Part shown: positions 8,448-17,968 of the stretch, piece after piece
Layout: the number at the start of each line of letters is the position of its first letter
Position numbering within the stretch: position 1 is the first letter of the stretch
NCBI GenBank assembly: GCA_963665915.2
Contig: CAXXSG010000005.1
Coordinates: 1-64,000 of the forward strand
Direction of reading: 5' to 3'
From: JAFGRU01 sp963665915
GTDB lineage: Bacteria > Desulfobacterota > Desulfuromonadia > Desulfuromonadales > JAAYDE01
DNA length: 64,000 nucleotides
Notes under the pieces: generated by a model
Databases searched by the model: none
The model's input: only the letters and a program-made list of their open reading frames with translations
Told to the model about the DNA's origin: nothing
Made by a program: the position numbers and the translations under genes

Positions 8448-8670
8448 GGAACACTCCTTTCAAGGTAAAAAGATTTGCCCTACATCCAGGCAATCGAAAA
8501 ATAAAAAAATGCCGCGACCCAACCAATCAACCCTGCCGAATATTCAGACAGGATTGAAGTTAATTTGGAATTATACGATTATTTCCTTTTTAAGTTTGAC
8601 TTTTATAGAAGTATTACCAAAATATGTCAAGTCCACTCGCAAATGTGCAAACCTGCCGGCAGGAGACCCC

Positions 8671-9546
8671 TTGCAGACTTTTCATGACCTCATGCAATAC
8701 GCTTTTTCGGGGCTGACCAACGGCTCTATTTACGCTTTGATTGCCCTCGGTTTCTGCGTCGTTCATAACACCATGGGGATTGTCAACTTTACCCAGGTCG
8801 ACTTCGTATCTTTTGGCGGCATGCTCCTGTACACATCTTTTTATGCTCTCGGCTTTCCCATGCCTGTTGCCTTTCTCGCTGCCATCGTCGGCACAGCGCT
8901 GGCGGGTGTATTGGTGGAAAGGATCGGCATCCGCCCTTCTCGTACCGACAATCACCTGGTCCTGATCTTCCTGACCATCGGGCTTTCCATCATCCTCCGC
9001 GGAATCATGAAAATCGTCTGGGGGAAAAATCGTATGGCCGTCCCTCCCCTGACCGAAGATCAACCGATTCATCTTCTGGGTGCGACTGTTTTGCCCCAGA
9101 TCCTCTGGATTCTACTTCTCACCCTGATTGCGGTAGTGGTTCTAGCCTGGTTTTTCCGCTACACCTCCATCGGTCTGTCTATGAGAGGGGTGGCTTCCAA
9201 TCCGACGGCAGCCACCATGGTCGGCCTCAATGTCAGTCGCATCAAAGCGATCAGTTTCGCTATTGCCGGGGGGCTTGGCGGGCTGGCCGGGGTTTTGATC
9301 ACGCCCATAACCACTCTCAGTTACGACGTCGGCGTACTTCTCGGCCTCAAAGGTTTCGCGGCGGCGATTCTTGGAGGGTTCGGTTCCTTTCCGGGAGCCA
9401 TTTTAGGGGGGATTGTTCTGGGGCTGCTTGAATCCTTTTCGGCAGCCTATTTCAGCAGCGCTTACAAGGATGTTACCGCCTTCGGCGTCCTTCTGCTGGT
9501 GCTTTTCCTTAGACCAAAAGGGTTCCTCGGCAAACGTGTCCACTAA
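8671..9546 (+). CDS. livH: LIV-type ABC transporter permease (second operon)
   Basis: The 291-residue LivH-family permease begins the second transporter operon. I chose TTG 8671 because AGGAG at 8661-8665 sits five bases upstream and the N-terminus MQTFHDLMQYAFSGLTNGS then matches the family; ATG 8692 would cut the first helix. Conserved segments are GSIYALIALGFCVVHNTMG, VNFTQVDFVSFGGMLLY and LGLKGFAAAILGGFGSFPGA. It is clearly diverged from the LivH at 6264-7169, so this operon is a separate system rather than a recent duplicate. Given the ligase in the same operon, the substrate could be an aromatic or other organic acid rather than a branched-chain amino acid (inference). Confidence 0.92.
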   Translation: MQTFHDLMQYAFSGLTNGSIYALIALGFCVVHNTMGIVNFTQVDFVSFGGMLLYTSFYALGFPMPVAFLAAIVGTALAGVLVERIGIRPSRTDNHLVLIFLTIGLSIILRGIMKIVWGKNRMAVPPLTEDQPIHLLGATVLPQILWILLLTLIAVVVLAWFFRYTSIGLSMRGVASNPTAATMVGLNVSRIKAISFAIAGGLGGLAGVLITPITTLSYDVGVLLGLKGFAAAILGGFGSFPGAILGGIVLGLLESFSAAYFSSAYKDVTAFGVLLLVLFLRPKGFLGKRVH

Positions 9547-9573
9547 CCAAAAAATTGCGGTTTATTCTACGCT

Positions 9574-10563
9574 ATGAGAACCAAAGATAAAATTTTTTAT
9601 TTCATCTCTCTGCACAGAACCGGACTTATGGTTACTGTTCTGGCGTTGCTTGTCTGCTTTTATCCGCTTTTTCAGGACAATCCATACATCCTCGGGATTT
9701 CCAACCTGATCGGCATTTACCTGATCGTTACCATCGGCCTCAATCTTTTTATCGGCTATGCCGGCCAGATTTCCCTCGGTCACGCAGCTTTCGTGGCCCT
9801 CGGAGCTTACGGCTCCGCTATCCTGACTGCCGACTGGGAGTGGAATCCCTGGCTGGCCATGCTCGGTGTTGCCGTACTCGTTGGGATCGCCGCCCTGATC
9901 GTAGGGATTCCCACCCTGCGCCTCTCCGGCCATTACCTGGCCATGGCCACTCTCGGTTTCAACATCGTCATCTACACGATATTAATTCAGTGGGACAAGG
10001 TCACCGGGGGCCCCAGCGGTTTTGCCGGCATCCCTCCACTTGCGGTTTTCGGCATACCAATTGATGATGAATTCAAATTTCATTACGTAATATGGCCTCT
10101 GGCCATCGTATTTATGACCCTGGCCCTTAACCTTGTCAGGAGTGCTCTGGGCCTCGGCCTGGGAGCCTTGGCGCAGAATGAAAGCGCTGCCGCCACATTG
10201 GGTATCCAGGTCAGCCGCGCCAAGATTCAGGTTTTTGTCCTCTCGGCGGTGCTGGCTTCCATCGGCGGGAGTCTGTTCGCTCATTGCTTTACCTTCGTCA
10301 ACCCAGATTCCTTCAGTATTTTCAGTTCACTCGAACTGGTGACCATGGTGGTTGTAGGAGGACTCGGGTCCGTATGGGGGAGCCTGTTCGGCACGGCCCT
10401 GATTGTTTTAATGCCCGAATACCTCGAATTTTTCGAAACATATAAAGACATCATTCACGGTCTGATTCTGGTCCTTGTCCTGACCCTCTTTCCTCAGGGG
10501 CTGATCACCGGGCTGCAATACATGACGAAGTTGAAAATAGTTCAAAGGCGAAAAATTGCTTAA
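9574..10563 (+). CDS. livM: LIV-type ABC transporter permease (second operon)
   Basis: The 329-residue LivM-family permease follows livH after 27 bases. It shows the family segments LIVTIGLNLFIGYAGQISLG-HAAFVALGAYG, LRLSGHYLAMATLGFNIVIY and GGLGSVWGSLFGTALIVL. It should pair with the permease at 8671-9546 to form the membrane pore. Its last codons overlap the start of the next ATPase gene, indicating coupled translation. No frameshift or missing segment is seen. Confidence 0.92.
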   Translation: MRTKDKIFYFISLHRTGLMVTVLALLVCFYPLFQDNPYILGISNLIGIYLIVTIGLNLFIGYAGQISLGHAAFVALGAYGSAILTADWEWNPWLAMLGVAVLVGIAALIVGIPTLRLSGHYLAMATLGFNIVIYTILIQWDKVTGGPSGFAGIPPLAVFGIPIDDEFKFHYVIWPLAIVFMTLALNLVRSALGLGLGALAQNESAAATLGIQVSRAKIQVFVLSAVLASIGGSLFAHCFTFVNPDSFSIFSSLELVTMVVVGGLGSVWGSLFGTALIVLMPEYLEFFETYKDIIHGLILVLVLTLFPQGLITGLQYMTKLKIVQRRKIA

Positions 10564-11320
10564 TATCGCGAATCTGACAAAATACTTCGGTGGTGTGCCT
10601 GCTCTGAATGAGGTAAGTTTCGATTGTCCCGAAGGGAGGATAACCACCCTGATCGGTCCCAACGGCGCAGGCAAGTCGACCCTCATAAACTGTGTTACCG
10701 GTGTTCTGCTTCCCGATAAAGGACAGGTCTGCCTTGACGGAAAGGAGATCGGCGGACAACCCGCCCACCGAATTCCTTATTTCGGCATTTCCAGAACCTT
10801 TCAGAACCTTGCCCTCTTTCCGCGGCTTTCGGTCCTGGATAATGTCCTCAGCGGCCTGACTGTTGAAGCCGAAAAAGGGTTTTTGAAATCCATTTTAAGG
10901 CTCCCTGCGACCCGTAATCTGGAACGTCATTTGCGCCTCAAGGCCTATGAGATGCTGGATCGTTTCGCCTTGGCAAGCAAAGCCAACTGGCCAGTCAGTG
11001 TCCTTTCCTACGGCGACCGCAAACGAGTGGAGATTGCCCGGGCACTGGTTTCCCGGCCGCGCGTTCTGTTTCTTGATGAGCCGGTGGCCGGCCTTAACTC
11101 GGAGGAATCGGCACGTATCGGCGAGGAGATCTGCAGGCTTCGCAACCTCGGCCTGACCATCCTTCTCGTTGAGCACGACATGGACATGGTCATGGCGGTG
11201 TCCGACAGCATCGTTGTACTCGACAGCGGTGAGCTCATCGCCTCTGGAACCCCGGAGGAGATCCGCCACAACCCCAAGGTTATCGAGGCCTATCTGGGCA
11301 GGATGAGTGTTACAGCCTGA
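10556..11320 (+). CDS. livG: LIV-type ABC transporter ATPase (LivG-like)
   Basis: The 254-residue ATPase is complete: N-terminus MLNIANLTKYFGGVPALNEV, Walker A GPNGAGKSTL, Q-loop GISRTFQNLALF, signature LSYGDRKRVEIARAL, Walker B VLFLDEPVAGLN and switch His in LLVEHDMDMVM. The typical LivG end is VIEAYLGRM. The start is TTG 10556, eight bases inside livM; no other start in this frame fits. It energises the second importer together with the ATPase domain encoded next. Confidence 0.92.
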   Translation: MLNIANLTKYFGGVPALNEVSFDCPEGRITTLIGPNGAGKSTLINCVTGVLLPDKGQVCLDGKEIGGQPAHRIPYFGISRTFQNLALFPRLSVLDNVLSGLTVEAEKGFLKSILRLPATRNLERHLRLKAYEMLDRFALASKANWPVSVLSYGDRKRVEIARALVSRPRVLFLDEPVAGLNSEESARIGEEICRLRNLGLTILLVEHDMDMVMAVSDSIVVLDSGELIASGTPEEIRHNPKVIEAYLGRMSVTA

Positions 11321-11329
11321 GGAATTGAG

Positions 11330-13420
11330 ATGCTGAAAATAGAGAACTTATCCGTATATTATGGCGCTGCCCAGGCTCTTTTTGAAGTAAACCTTGAAAT
11401 CGGGAAAGGTGAAACCGTTGCCCTGGTCGGTGCCAACGGCGCCGGGAAAAGTACCCTCCTCAAAACGATCATGGGCATTCTCAGACCGAGCCAGGGTGTT
11501 ATTTATTATGAAAATAAAAAAATAACCGGACTCTCCCCCACCCGTATCGTCAGCCAGGGGGTTGCGCTTACACCGGAAGGGCGCGAGCTTTTTGGAGATC
11601 TAACGGTTCGCGAAAACCTGTGTCTCGGAGTGGCCAATCAAAACCTCGGAGGAGCGGAAACCGAGCGCCGCATAGGGTTAATCCTCGATTATTTCCCACC
11701 CCTTAAAAACCGTCTTCAGCAGGTTGCCGGCACCCTCTCCGGAGGCGAACAGCAGATGGTCGCCATGGGGAGGGCACTCATGTCCAGGCCTCGACTTCTG
11801 CTTCTTGACGAACCGAGTCTGGGTCTTTCCCCTTTAATTACCGACCAGTTATTTGATATTATTCATCAGGTCGCCAGAGAAGGAACCACCATTCTTCTGG
11901 TCGAGCAGAACGCCGCGCGGGCGCTTTCGGCATCGCAAAAGGCTTATCTGCTCGCCAACGGGCGCATCGTCGACTCCGGAAAAAGCGAACATCTTCTGAA
12001 CGATCCCCAGCTGCGCTGCGCATTTCTTGGCGCCGGATCAGAAAACAACCCGGGCGCAAGCCGGCTTGGTGCTTCGGGTCTGACGAACATCAGATTGGAG
12101 AAAATACGCATGGATCAAAGCATTTTAATGCCCTCCTTCCAGACGGAGGACGAGCTGGGCGAGCACCAGCTCAAGGGGCTTCAGTGGACAGTCAGACACG
12201 CTTACGAGGGTTCGAGTTTCTATCGCGATCACTTCGACAAAGCGAACATCCGACCGCAGGAGATTCAGTCCCTGAAAGATATCGAAAAACTCCCTTTTAC
12301 CACATCCGAGGATTTGCGCGATGGCTACCCCTTTCCGCTACGGGCCGTCCCCTTTGAACAGATTGTCAGAATACACGCCAGCTCCGGCACCACAGGTAAA
12401 CGCAAGGTTCTCTGCTACACTCAGAAGGATGTAGACGACTGGGCGCATTTTTTTGGCCGTGCTTATGCCATGGCCGGGGTTACTCCCCTTGACCGCATTC
12501 AAATTGCCGTTGGCTACGGTGTCTGGACCGCAGGACTCGGTTTTCAGCTCGGCTGCGAAAAGATCGGCGCCATGGCTGTTCCGATCGGTCCCGGCAACGT
12601 TGATATGCAGTGCCAGTTTCTTGTCGATTTTCAGCCCACAGTGTTCTGCAGCACGGCCTCCATGGCCCTGCTCATGGCGGAAGAAATCCATCATCGTGGC
12701 CTGGCCGGCAAGATCAACATAAAAAAGATAATTTATGGTTCAGAACGCTCTTCCCGCAGCATGCGCCGAAAAATTTCCGAACTCTTCGGCGGTGCCGAGC
12801 TGTTCGATATCACCGGACTGACGGAACTCTACGGCCCGGGGACAGGGATGGAATGCTCCGAACATGACTGCATCCACTACTGGGGTGATTATTACATTCT
12901 GGAAATCATCGACCCCGATACCCTGAAGCCCCTGCCGCCCGGTGAGTGGGGGGAGATGGTCGTTACCACCCTGTGCAAGGAAGCTGCGCCGCTCATCCGC
13001 TACCGTACCCGGGACATCACCCGAATCATCCCCGAGCGCTGTAGCTGTGGCACTATCCTTCCGCGCCATTCGCGGATAAAAGGACGGACCGATGACATGT
13101 TCATCTTCCGCGGGGTGAATATTTATCCTTCCAGCATCGACAATATTCTCTCCCAGGTGCCGGGACTCGGCTCTGAATATCAGGTTCATCTCACCCGCGA
13201 CGAAGATTCCGGGCGCGATGCCATGCAGGTGATCGTCGAAAAAGGAAAAGGGGTGGAAAAAAGCCGTGTCCCTGAAATAGTCGCTGAAACATCCCATCAG
13301 ATCAAAAAACAGCTGCTGGTGTCGGCGGAGATCAAGATTGTCGACTACAGCGCCCTCCCCCGCTCCGAGCGGAAAAGCCAGCGGATATTTGACAAACGAA
13401 TTCAGGACCCGATTGTATAA
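11330..13420 (+). CDS. LivF ATPase read in frame into phenylacetate-CoA ligase
   Basis: A single 696-codon frame joins two complete enzymes. Residues 1-237 are a LivF ATPase (Walker A GANGAGKSTLL, signature LSGGEQQMVAMGRALM, Walker B LLLLDEPSLGLSP, end CAFLGAG). A 23-residue polar linker follows. From M261 (12110) comes a full-length PaaK-type AMP-forming aryl-CoA ligase with the ATP-binding HASSGTTGK, FDITGLTELYGPGTGMEC and the hinge/C-terminal GRTDDMFIFRGVNIYPS. The ligase would convert phenylacetate or a related acid plus ATP and CoA to the acyl-CoA. Its own ATG at 12110 has a GGAG nine bases upstream, so it may also be made separately, or a lost LivF stop (a one-base change) may have created the fusion. 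Importer plus ligase suggests uptake coupled to CoA trapping. Confidence 0.85.
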   Translation: MLKIENLSVYYGAAQALFEVNLEIGKGETVALVGANGAGKSTLLKTIMGILRPSQGVIYYENKKITGLSPTRIVSQGVALTPEGRELFGDLTVRENLCLGVANQNLGGAETERRIGLILDYFPPLKNRLQQVAGTLSGGEQQMVAMGRALMSRPRLLLLDEPSLGLSPLITDQLFDIIHQVAREGTTILLVEQNAARALSASQKAYLLANGRIVDSGKSEHLLNDPQLRCAFLGAGSENNPGASRLGASGLTNIRLEKIRMDQSILMPSFQTEDELGEHQLKGLQWTVRHAYEGSSFYRDHFDKANIRPQEIQSLKDIEKLPFTTSEDLRDGYPFPLRAVPFEQIVRIHASSGTTGKRKVLCYTQKDVDDWAHFFGRAYAMAGVTPLDRIQIAVGYGVWTAGLGFQLGCEKIGAMAVPIGPGNVDMQCQFLVDFQPTVFCSTASMALLMAEEIHHRGLAGKINIKKIIYGSERSSRSMRRKISELFGGAELFDITGLTELYGPGTGMECSEHDCIHYWGDYYILEIIDPDTLKPLPPGEWGEMVVTTLCKEAAPLIRYRTRDITRIIPERCSCGTILPRHSRIKGRTDDMFIFRGVNIYPSSIDNILSQVPGLGSEYQVHLTRDEDSGRDAMQVIVEKGKGVEKSRVPEIVAETSHQIKKQLLVSAEIKIVDYSALPRSERKSQRIFDKRIQDPIV

Positions 13421-13450
13421 ATGATCAGACATTCAAAAAGTGAGGTTTTT

Positions 13451-14620
13451 ATGAAAAGGAAAAATGTACTGCTGCTCGTTGTCATGTCAATGATCGTCCT
13501 GCTCTTTTCCAGCCAGGTGATGGCCGGTGACACCATCAAGCTGGGCGCGTTTTTTGACCTTTCCGGACCAGCCAGTTTTATCGGCACCCCCACTAAACTC
13601 GTCGCCGAGATGGTCGTGGCGGAAATCAACAAAAATGGCGGTGTCGACGGCCGCGAGATCGAACTGGTTGTTGGCGACACACAGGGGAATCCAGCCAAGG
13701 CTGCATCCCTGGCCAAAAAATTCATCTACAAGGACAAGGTTGTGGCCATCATCGGTCCCACGCGTACCGGTACCGGTATGAACGTCAAAGGGATTGTAGA
13801 AAAGGCTAAAATACCAACGGTCATGACAGTCGGCGGGGATCCGGTCATCATGGGAGGGAAATTCGGCTCATTTGAGTATGTTTTCAAATCTCCGCAACGC
13901 TCGGAAACGGCGGTAAAAAGACTCTTTTCTTTTCTGCAGGATAAAAAACTGCAGCGCGTAGCTCTTCTTTACGCGGCTGACGGCTTCGGGAAGGATGGTT
14001 CACGCTGGATGGAAAAGCTTGCCCCTGAATTCGGGATCGAGTTTGTCGCCAGGGAATCATTCGGTCCCAAAGATACGGACATGACCGCACAACTCACCAA
14101 AGTAAAAAACGCCAAGCCTCAGGCCCTGATCTGCTGGACCATCGGTCCGGCCGGTTCGATCGTAGCCAAAAACAAACTCCAGTTGGGAATCAATCTCCCC
14201 CTCTTTCAGTGTCATGGTCTTCCCGACCCGAAATACATCGAGTTAGCAGGCAAGGCTTCCGAGGGCGACCGCATGCCGGCAACCAAACTCCTGGTAGCTG
14301 ACCAGCTGTTGGACAACGACCCGCAGAAAAAGACCATTCTCAACTTCCTGCATCTCTACCGGGATGTCTACCACTACGACAAGGAGTTCCCGATCAATAC
14401 CCATTCCGGGTATGCCTGGGATGCTATTACCATCGTAGCTAACGCGATAAAAAGTGCAGGGACCGAGCCGGAAGCTCTTCGGACAGCCATCGAAAACACC
14501 AGGGGTTACGTGGGAATTTCCGGGATTTACAACCTGACACCGGAGGACCATAACGGCCTCGACATCGATTCCATGGTCATGGTGGAAGTGAAAAAAGGCG
14601 GTTTTATTCTGGCGAAATAA
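13451..14620 (+). CDS. livK: LIV-type periplasmic substrate-binding protein
   Basis: The 389-residue exported binding protein closes the second transporter operon. Start ATG 13451 is chosen over ATG 13421 because a gtgagg site precedes it and the signal peptide MKRKNVLLLVVMSMIVLLFS then begins correctly, cleaving after VMA. Mature DTIKLGAFFDLSGPASFIG and AIIGPTRTGTGMNVKGI are typical of the Leu/Ile/Val-binding family. It has little similarity to the binding protein at 7319-8447, so ligand specificity probably differs. The ligase gene lies between the ATPase and this gene, an arrangement that suggests an aromatic or aliphatic carboxylate ligand (inference). Confidence 0.9.
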   Translation: MKRKNVLLLVVMSMIVLLFSSQVMAGDTIKLGAFFDLSGPASFIGTPTKLVAEMVVAEINKNGGVDGREIELVVGDTQGNPAKAASLAKKFIYKDKVVAIIGPTRTGTGMNVKGIVEKAKIPTVMTVGGDPVIMGGKFGSFEYVFKSPQRSETAVKRLFSFLQDKKLQRVALLYAADGFGKDGSRWMEKLAPEFGIEFVARESFGPKDTDMTAQLTKVKNAKPQALICWTIGPAGSIVAKNKLQLGINLPLFQCHGLPDPKYIELAGKASEGDRMPATKLLVADQLLDNDPQKKTILNFLHLYRDVYHYDKEFPINTHSGYAWDAITIVANAIKSAGTEPEALRTAIENTRGYVGISGIYNLTPEDHNGLDIDSMVMVEVKKGGFILAK

Positions 14621-14745
14621 TCGGACTGGTGCCCTGTTTAGATTGTTGTGTCAAGACATTTCGAGAAATTTTTGGTTCTGCCAAGACTCCAAGCCTGTGC
14701 TAAGTCAAGTTGACCCAACGCAGGCAGGAGTAACCACATGGGGCA

Positions 14746-17160
14746 CTAAAGATTGAACTCCAGGGTTTGCCCACCTTTAAGTTCAACGACCTCGCCGGAA
14801 AAACCGATTTTCACACTGCTTGCCTTGTGGTTGCGCAGTGCCGTAATCACAAGGCGTTCCTGCGTGGCAGCCACTTCCAGAAGTTGGCTGCGGTAAAGAA
14901 GTCGCAGTTTGAGCTTGTCGACCTCTTTTGGTAGGATCGGATCAAACCAGAGGATATCCTGGCGCGCTTCAACCCCCAGATAACAGCGCTGGATCAGATC
15001 GACCGTACCGGCCATCGCACCTAGGTGAACGCCCTCGGGGGTGGTTCCCCCCTGAACATCCCGGACATCGCTTTCGAGCGCTTCCGTGAAAAGCTGCCAG
15101 GAGCGATGGCGGTCCTTTTTTGCCAGAACCCAGGAGTGAACCACTTGACTCAGAGTGGAACCGTGGGATGTGCGGTAGAGGTAATAGTCAATGTTTTTTT
15201 CGACCATTTCATGGTTGAAGGGATAGCCGAGGCGTTCAAACAACTGTTTAAGCTCTGTGTCGGAAAAGAGGTAAAACAGCATCAGAAGATCCGCCTGTTT
15301 CGATAGTTTGTAAAAGTTCGGGCTGTCTCCCTCGGCTTCCAGAATGCGATCCAGCCGCATTATGTCACCATATTTTTCCCGATATATTTTCCAATCGAAT
15401 TCCTTGAGTTTGTCATAACCCTCAAACTGACTGATAATCTCCTTGTTCTTGCCGTGAAACACCAGGCGCATTTTTCGGCTGATGTCTTTCCAGCGCCTGA
15501 TTTCCTCTTCTTTGAGGCCGAGATTATCACAAAGGGCCTGACAGCGGTCTTCTGGAAGAATTTCCAGCGTTTCTATGGCCCGACACATCAGCCATACGGT
15601 CATGACATTGGTATATGCATTGTTATTCAAACCTTTGCCGTGGCTACCCGGGTAATCCTCATGGTATTCGTCCGGACCCATCACGCCATTGATTTCGTAA
15701 CGATCCAGCTCCGAATTATAGGTTGTCAAACTGCTGAAAAAGCGGGCGATCTCGAGAATCATTTCAGCACCGGCGAAATTAAGAAACTCAATATCCCGAG
15801 TCACCTGATAGTATTGCCAGACATTATAGGCGATAGCGAGATTGACATGCCTCTGGAGGGAGGAATTATCCGGAACCCAGCGGCCGGACTTGGGATTTAA
15901 GTGGATTTTTTGACTTTCCTCACGCCCGCTGGAGCCGCTCTGCCAGGGATACATAGCGCCTTGAAAGTTCTCATCCTGGGCCAGAATCCTCGCCCGGTCC
16001 AGGCGGCGGAAACGGTAGCGAAGAAGCGCCCTGGTGATTTCCGGAAACCTTAAAGTGAGGAGAGGAAGGATAAAAAGCTCATCCCAGAAAATATGGCCGC
16101 GATAAGCTTCGCCGTGCCAACCCCGGGCTGGGACGCCAACATCAAGATCCATGGTGTGTTCGGAGACGGTCTGAAGGAGGTGGAAAAGATGAAGGTGAAG
16201 AACCATCAAAGTGCGAGGCCCGTTGCCTTCCACATGGATATCAAAACGCTCCCAAACATGCTTCCAGGCCAGGACGTGGCTGCGGAGAAGTTCATCAAAG
16301 TTTCCTGCCTTGGAAACCCGGATACAGGAAGAAAACTGGCACTCAGAAATCGCTTTGTCCCGTGAGGTGAAAAGAGTCATGATTTTTTCGACGGCAAGTT
16401 CGTGGCCCTGTTCAAGCCGGGTACAAAATTCATGAGCTATAAAGCCAGGCTCATCCACGACCGAAAGATCGACCTCAAGGGCTTGACCATCCTGAAAAAC
16501 CCGCGTTCGCATGCCCTGGGCCATGGTGATTTCGGATTGGTTGGTCCTGACTTTCAAACAGATGATCTCATTCCCGTGGCAGCTGTTTGCCAGTGGGATG
16601 AGATGTTGACTGCTCAATTCGCGATAGCGTTTTACCCCGGAGTTAATGACACGGCCGTCCAGGGCTGATTGAAATTCAATAGCTCCGGACCAGTTTTCAG
16701 CTGTGACCGAAAGTTTCTGGCAGCCAAGATGAACCAGCCTCTGATGAATAAACCGCTGATTAACCACCTGAGAGATTCGCCCTTCTTTGTCCTGAAAACG
16801 AAGGGTTCTTTTTAGAATTCCTTGATAGATGTCCAGTTCCTGACAGTATGAAAGAATCTCGACTTTTTCCAAGTCGAACCATTCTCCATTTTCTATCCGA
16901 AAGTTGAGATATAACCAGTTAGGGAAATTTACCAGGTCTTCATTTTCAATGACCTGTCCGGATATTTCGGTCTCGAGTCGGTTGTAACCTCCGGCAAGAT
17001 AAGTTGCCGGATAATGAATATCATTGGCTTTCGATTCAGGAGCAGCGCCCCGGGAAGCAAAATAACCGTTTCCAAGCGTACAAAGAGCTTCTCTTAATCC
17101 TTCCTGAGCCGGATCAAAAGTATCGTAAATCAACATCCAGGGGTTTTCTGCTTGCGTCAT
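14746..17160 (-). CDS. Glycoside hydrolase family 65 (trehalose/maltose-type phosphorylase or hydrolase)
   Basis: The 804-residue product is a GH65 enzyme. ATG 17160 is preferred to an upstream start because AAGGA lies at the right distance. Seen in order: N-terminal beta-sandwich (ETLCTLGNGYFASRG-like LCTLGNGYFASRGAAPES), linker, then the (alpha/alpha)6 barrel with GWHGEAYRGHIFWDELFILP, MYPWQSGSSGREE and YEINGVMGPDEYHED, whose Glu near residue 497 is the expected catalytic acid. A small beta domain ends the chain. GH65 members cleave alpha-glucosides such as trehalose, maltose or kojibiose, usually with phosphate. The gene follows otsB by 10 bases, so trehalose or a phosphorylated/glucosyl relative is the likely substrate. 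No signal peptide, so cytoplasmic. The exact substrate cannot be read from sequence alone. Confidence 0.9.
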   Translation of the reverse strand: MTQAENPWMLIYDTFDPAQEGLREALCTLGNGYFASRGAAPESKANDIHYPATYLAGGYNRLETEISGQVIENEDLVNFPNWLYLNFRIENGEWFDLEKVEILSYCQELDIYQGILKRTLRFQDKEGRISQVVNQRFIHQRLVHLGCQKLSVTAENWSGAIEFQSALDGRVINSGVKRYRELSSQHLIPLANSCHGNEIICLKVRTNQSEITMAQGMRTRVFQDGQALEVDLSVVDEPGFIAHEFCTRLEQGHELAVEKIMTLFTSRDKAISECQFSSCIRVSKAGNFDELLRSHVLAWKHVWERFDIHVEGNGPRTLMVLHLHLFHLLQTVSEHTMDLDVGVPARGWHGEAYRGHIFWDELFILPLLTLRFPEITRALLRYRFRRLDRARILAQDENFQGAMYPWQSGSSGREESQKIHLNPKSGRWVPDNSSLQRHVNLAIAYNVWQYYQVTRDIEFLNFAGAEMILEIARFFSSLTTYNSELDRYEINGVMGPDEYHEDYPGSHGKGLNNNAYTNVMTVWLMCRAIETLEILPEDRCQALCDNLGLKEEEIRRWKDISRKMRLVFHGKNKEIISQFEGYDKLKEFDWKIYREKYGDIMRLDRILEAEGDSPNFYKLSKQADLLMLFYLFSDTELKQLFERLGYPFNHEMVEKNIDYYLYRTSHGSTLSQVVHSWVLAKKDRHRSWQLFTEALESDVRDVQGGTTPEGVHLGAMAGTVDLIQRCYLGVEARQDILWFDPILPKEVDKLKLRLLYRSQLLEVAATQERLVITALRNHKASSVKIGFSGEVVELKGGQTLEFNL

Positions 17161-17170
17161 AGACCCGTCC

Positions 17171-17968
17171 TTATAATGCTTGGGATAATTTTTCCAAAAA
17201 TTCCTGAACCTCATCGGTATTCTCCAATGAATACCTGGCGGAAGTCATTCGCGACTCGTCCCTTACCAGAATGCCGACACCATAGTCCTGCAATTCAAAA
17301 AAAGCATCTTCGTCGGTCAGATCATCGCCGATATAAACCGGGATAATATCCGGGCCCACCAACTTCAAGGCTTCCAACAGCCAGGCAACCGCCTTCCCTT
17401 TATGCCAGTCAATTTCAGGACGAAGTTCATGGATCATTTTTCCACCGGTTTTGCGCAGAGCTGGAAAGCCGGCATGAACGTCGTCGACAATGCGTTCAAC
17501 CTCAGTAAAGTTTTCAGGATTAACCCGGCGGAAATGAACCGCAATTGCGTATTTTTTTCTTTCCACCTGAGAGCCGTCAATAGGCTTCAATTTCTTCTCA
17601 AGGAGCAGTTCAGCTTCATCCAGGAGAGAAAGAAATTCCTTATCCTGTTCGAATTCAATTCTTGTTCCATGAGGCCCGGAAATATCAAAACCATGGCTTC
17701 CCGCATAAAAAACATCCTTGAGGGCAACCAATTTCATAACGTTTTCCCGGTCGCGGCCGCTAATAATAGCTACGGTGGCTTTTGACGCAAGGTGGTCAAC
17801 TGCGTCCCGCATCGCAGTAGAAAGGAGCGCCAGTTCGGGCCGTTCGACAATCGGGGTCAGGGTGCCGTCATAATCCAGAAACACAACGGGTTTGGAATTC
17901 TGTCCATTACCAACAAATTGCTGAAGATTATCGAGTGCAGAAGGAAGTTCCAGGGTCGGTCTTTCCAT
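17171..17968 (-). CDS. otsB: Trehalose-6-phosphate phosphatase (HAD family)
   Basis: The 265-residue protein is a trehalose-phosphatase-type HAD hydrolase. Motif I is FLDYDGTLTPIVERPE with nucleophile Asp32 and acid Asp34. Motif II lies in VAIISGRDRENV, and motif IV is the metal-binding YIGDDLTDEDAF. KGKAVAWLLEAL marks motif III. It would remove phosphate from trehalose 6-phosphate. It starts at ATG 17968 behind GGAGAG and is cotranscribed with the GH65 gene. No trehalose-6-phosphate synthase is in the window. Pairing with a GH65 enzyme suggests synthesis and recycling of trehalose or a related sugar such as glucosylglycerate-like solutes. Confidence 0.88.
   Translation of the reverse strand: MERPTLELPSALDNLQQFVGNGQNSKPVVFLDYDGTLTPIVERPELALLSTAMRDAVDHLASKATVAIISGRDRENVMKLVALKDVFYAGSHGFDISGPHGTRIEFEQDKEFLSLLDEAELLLEKKLKPIDGSQVERKKYAIAVHFRRVNPENFTEVERIVDDVHAGFPALRKTGGKMIHELRPEIDWHKGKAVAWLLEALKLVGPDIIPVYIGDDLTDEDAFFELQDYGVGILVRDESRMTSARYSLENTDEVQEFLEKLSQAL

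Noticed and set aside
14621..14745. GTGCCC ... GGGGCAC pair as a transposon end
   Set aside because: The arms are short and about 110 bases apart, with no transposase or target duplication.
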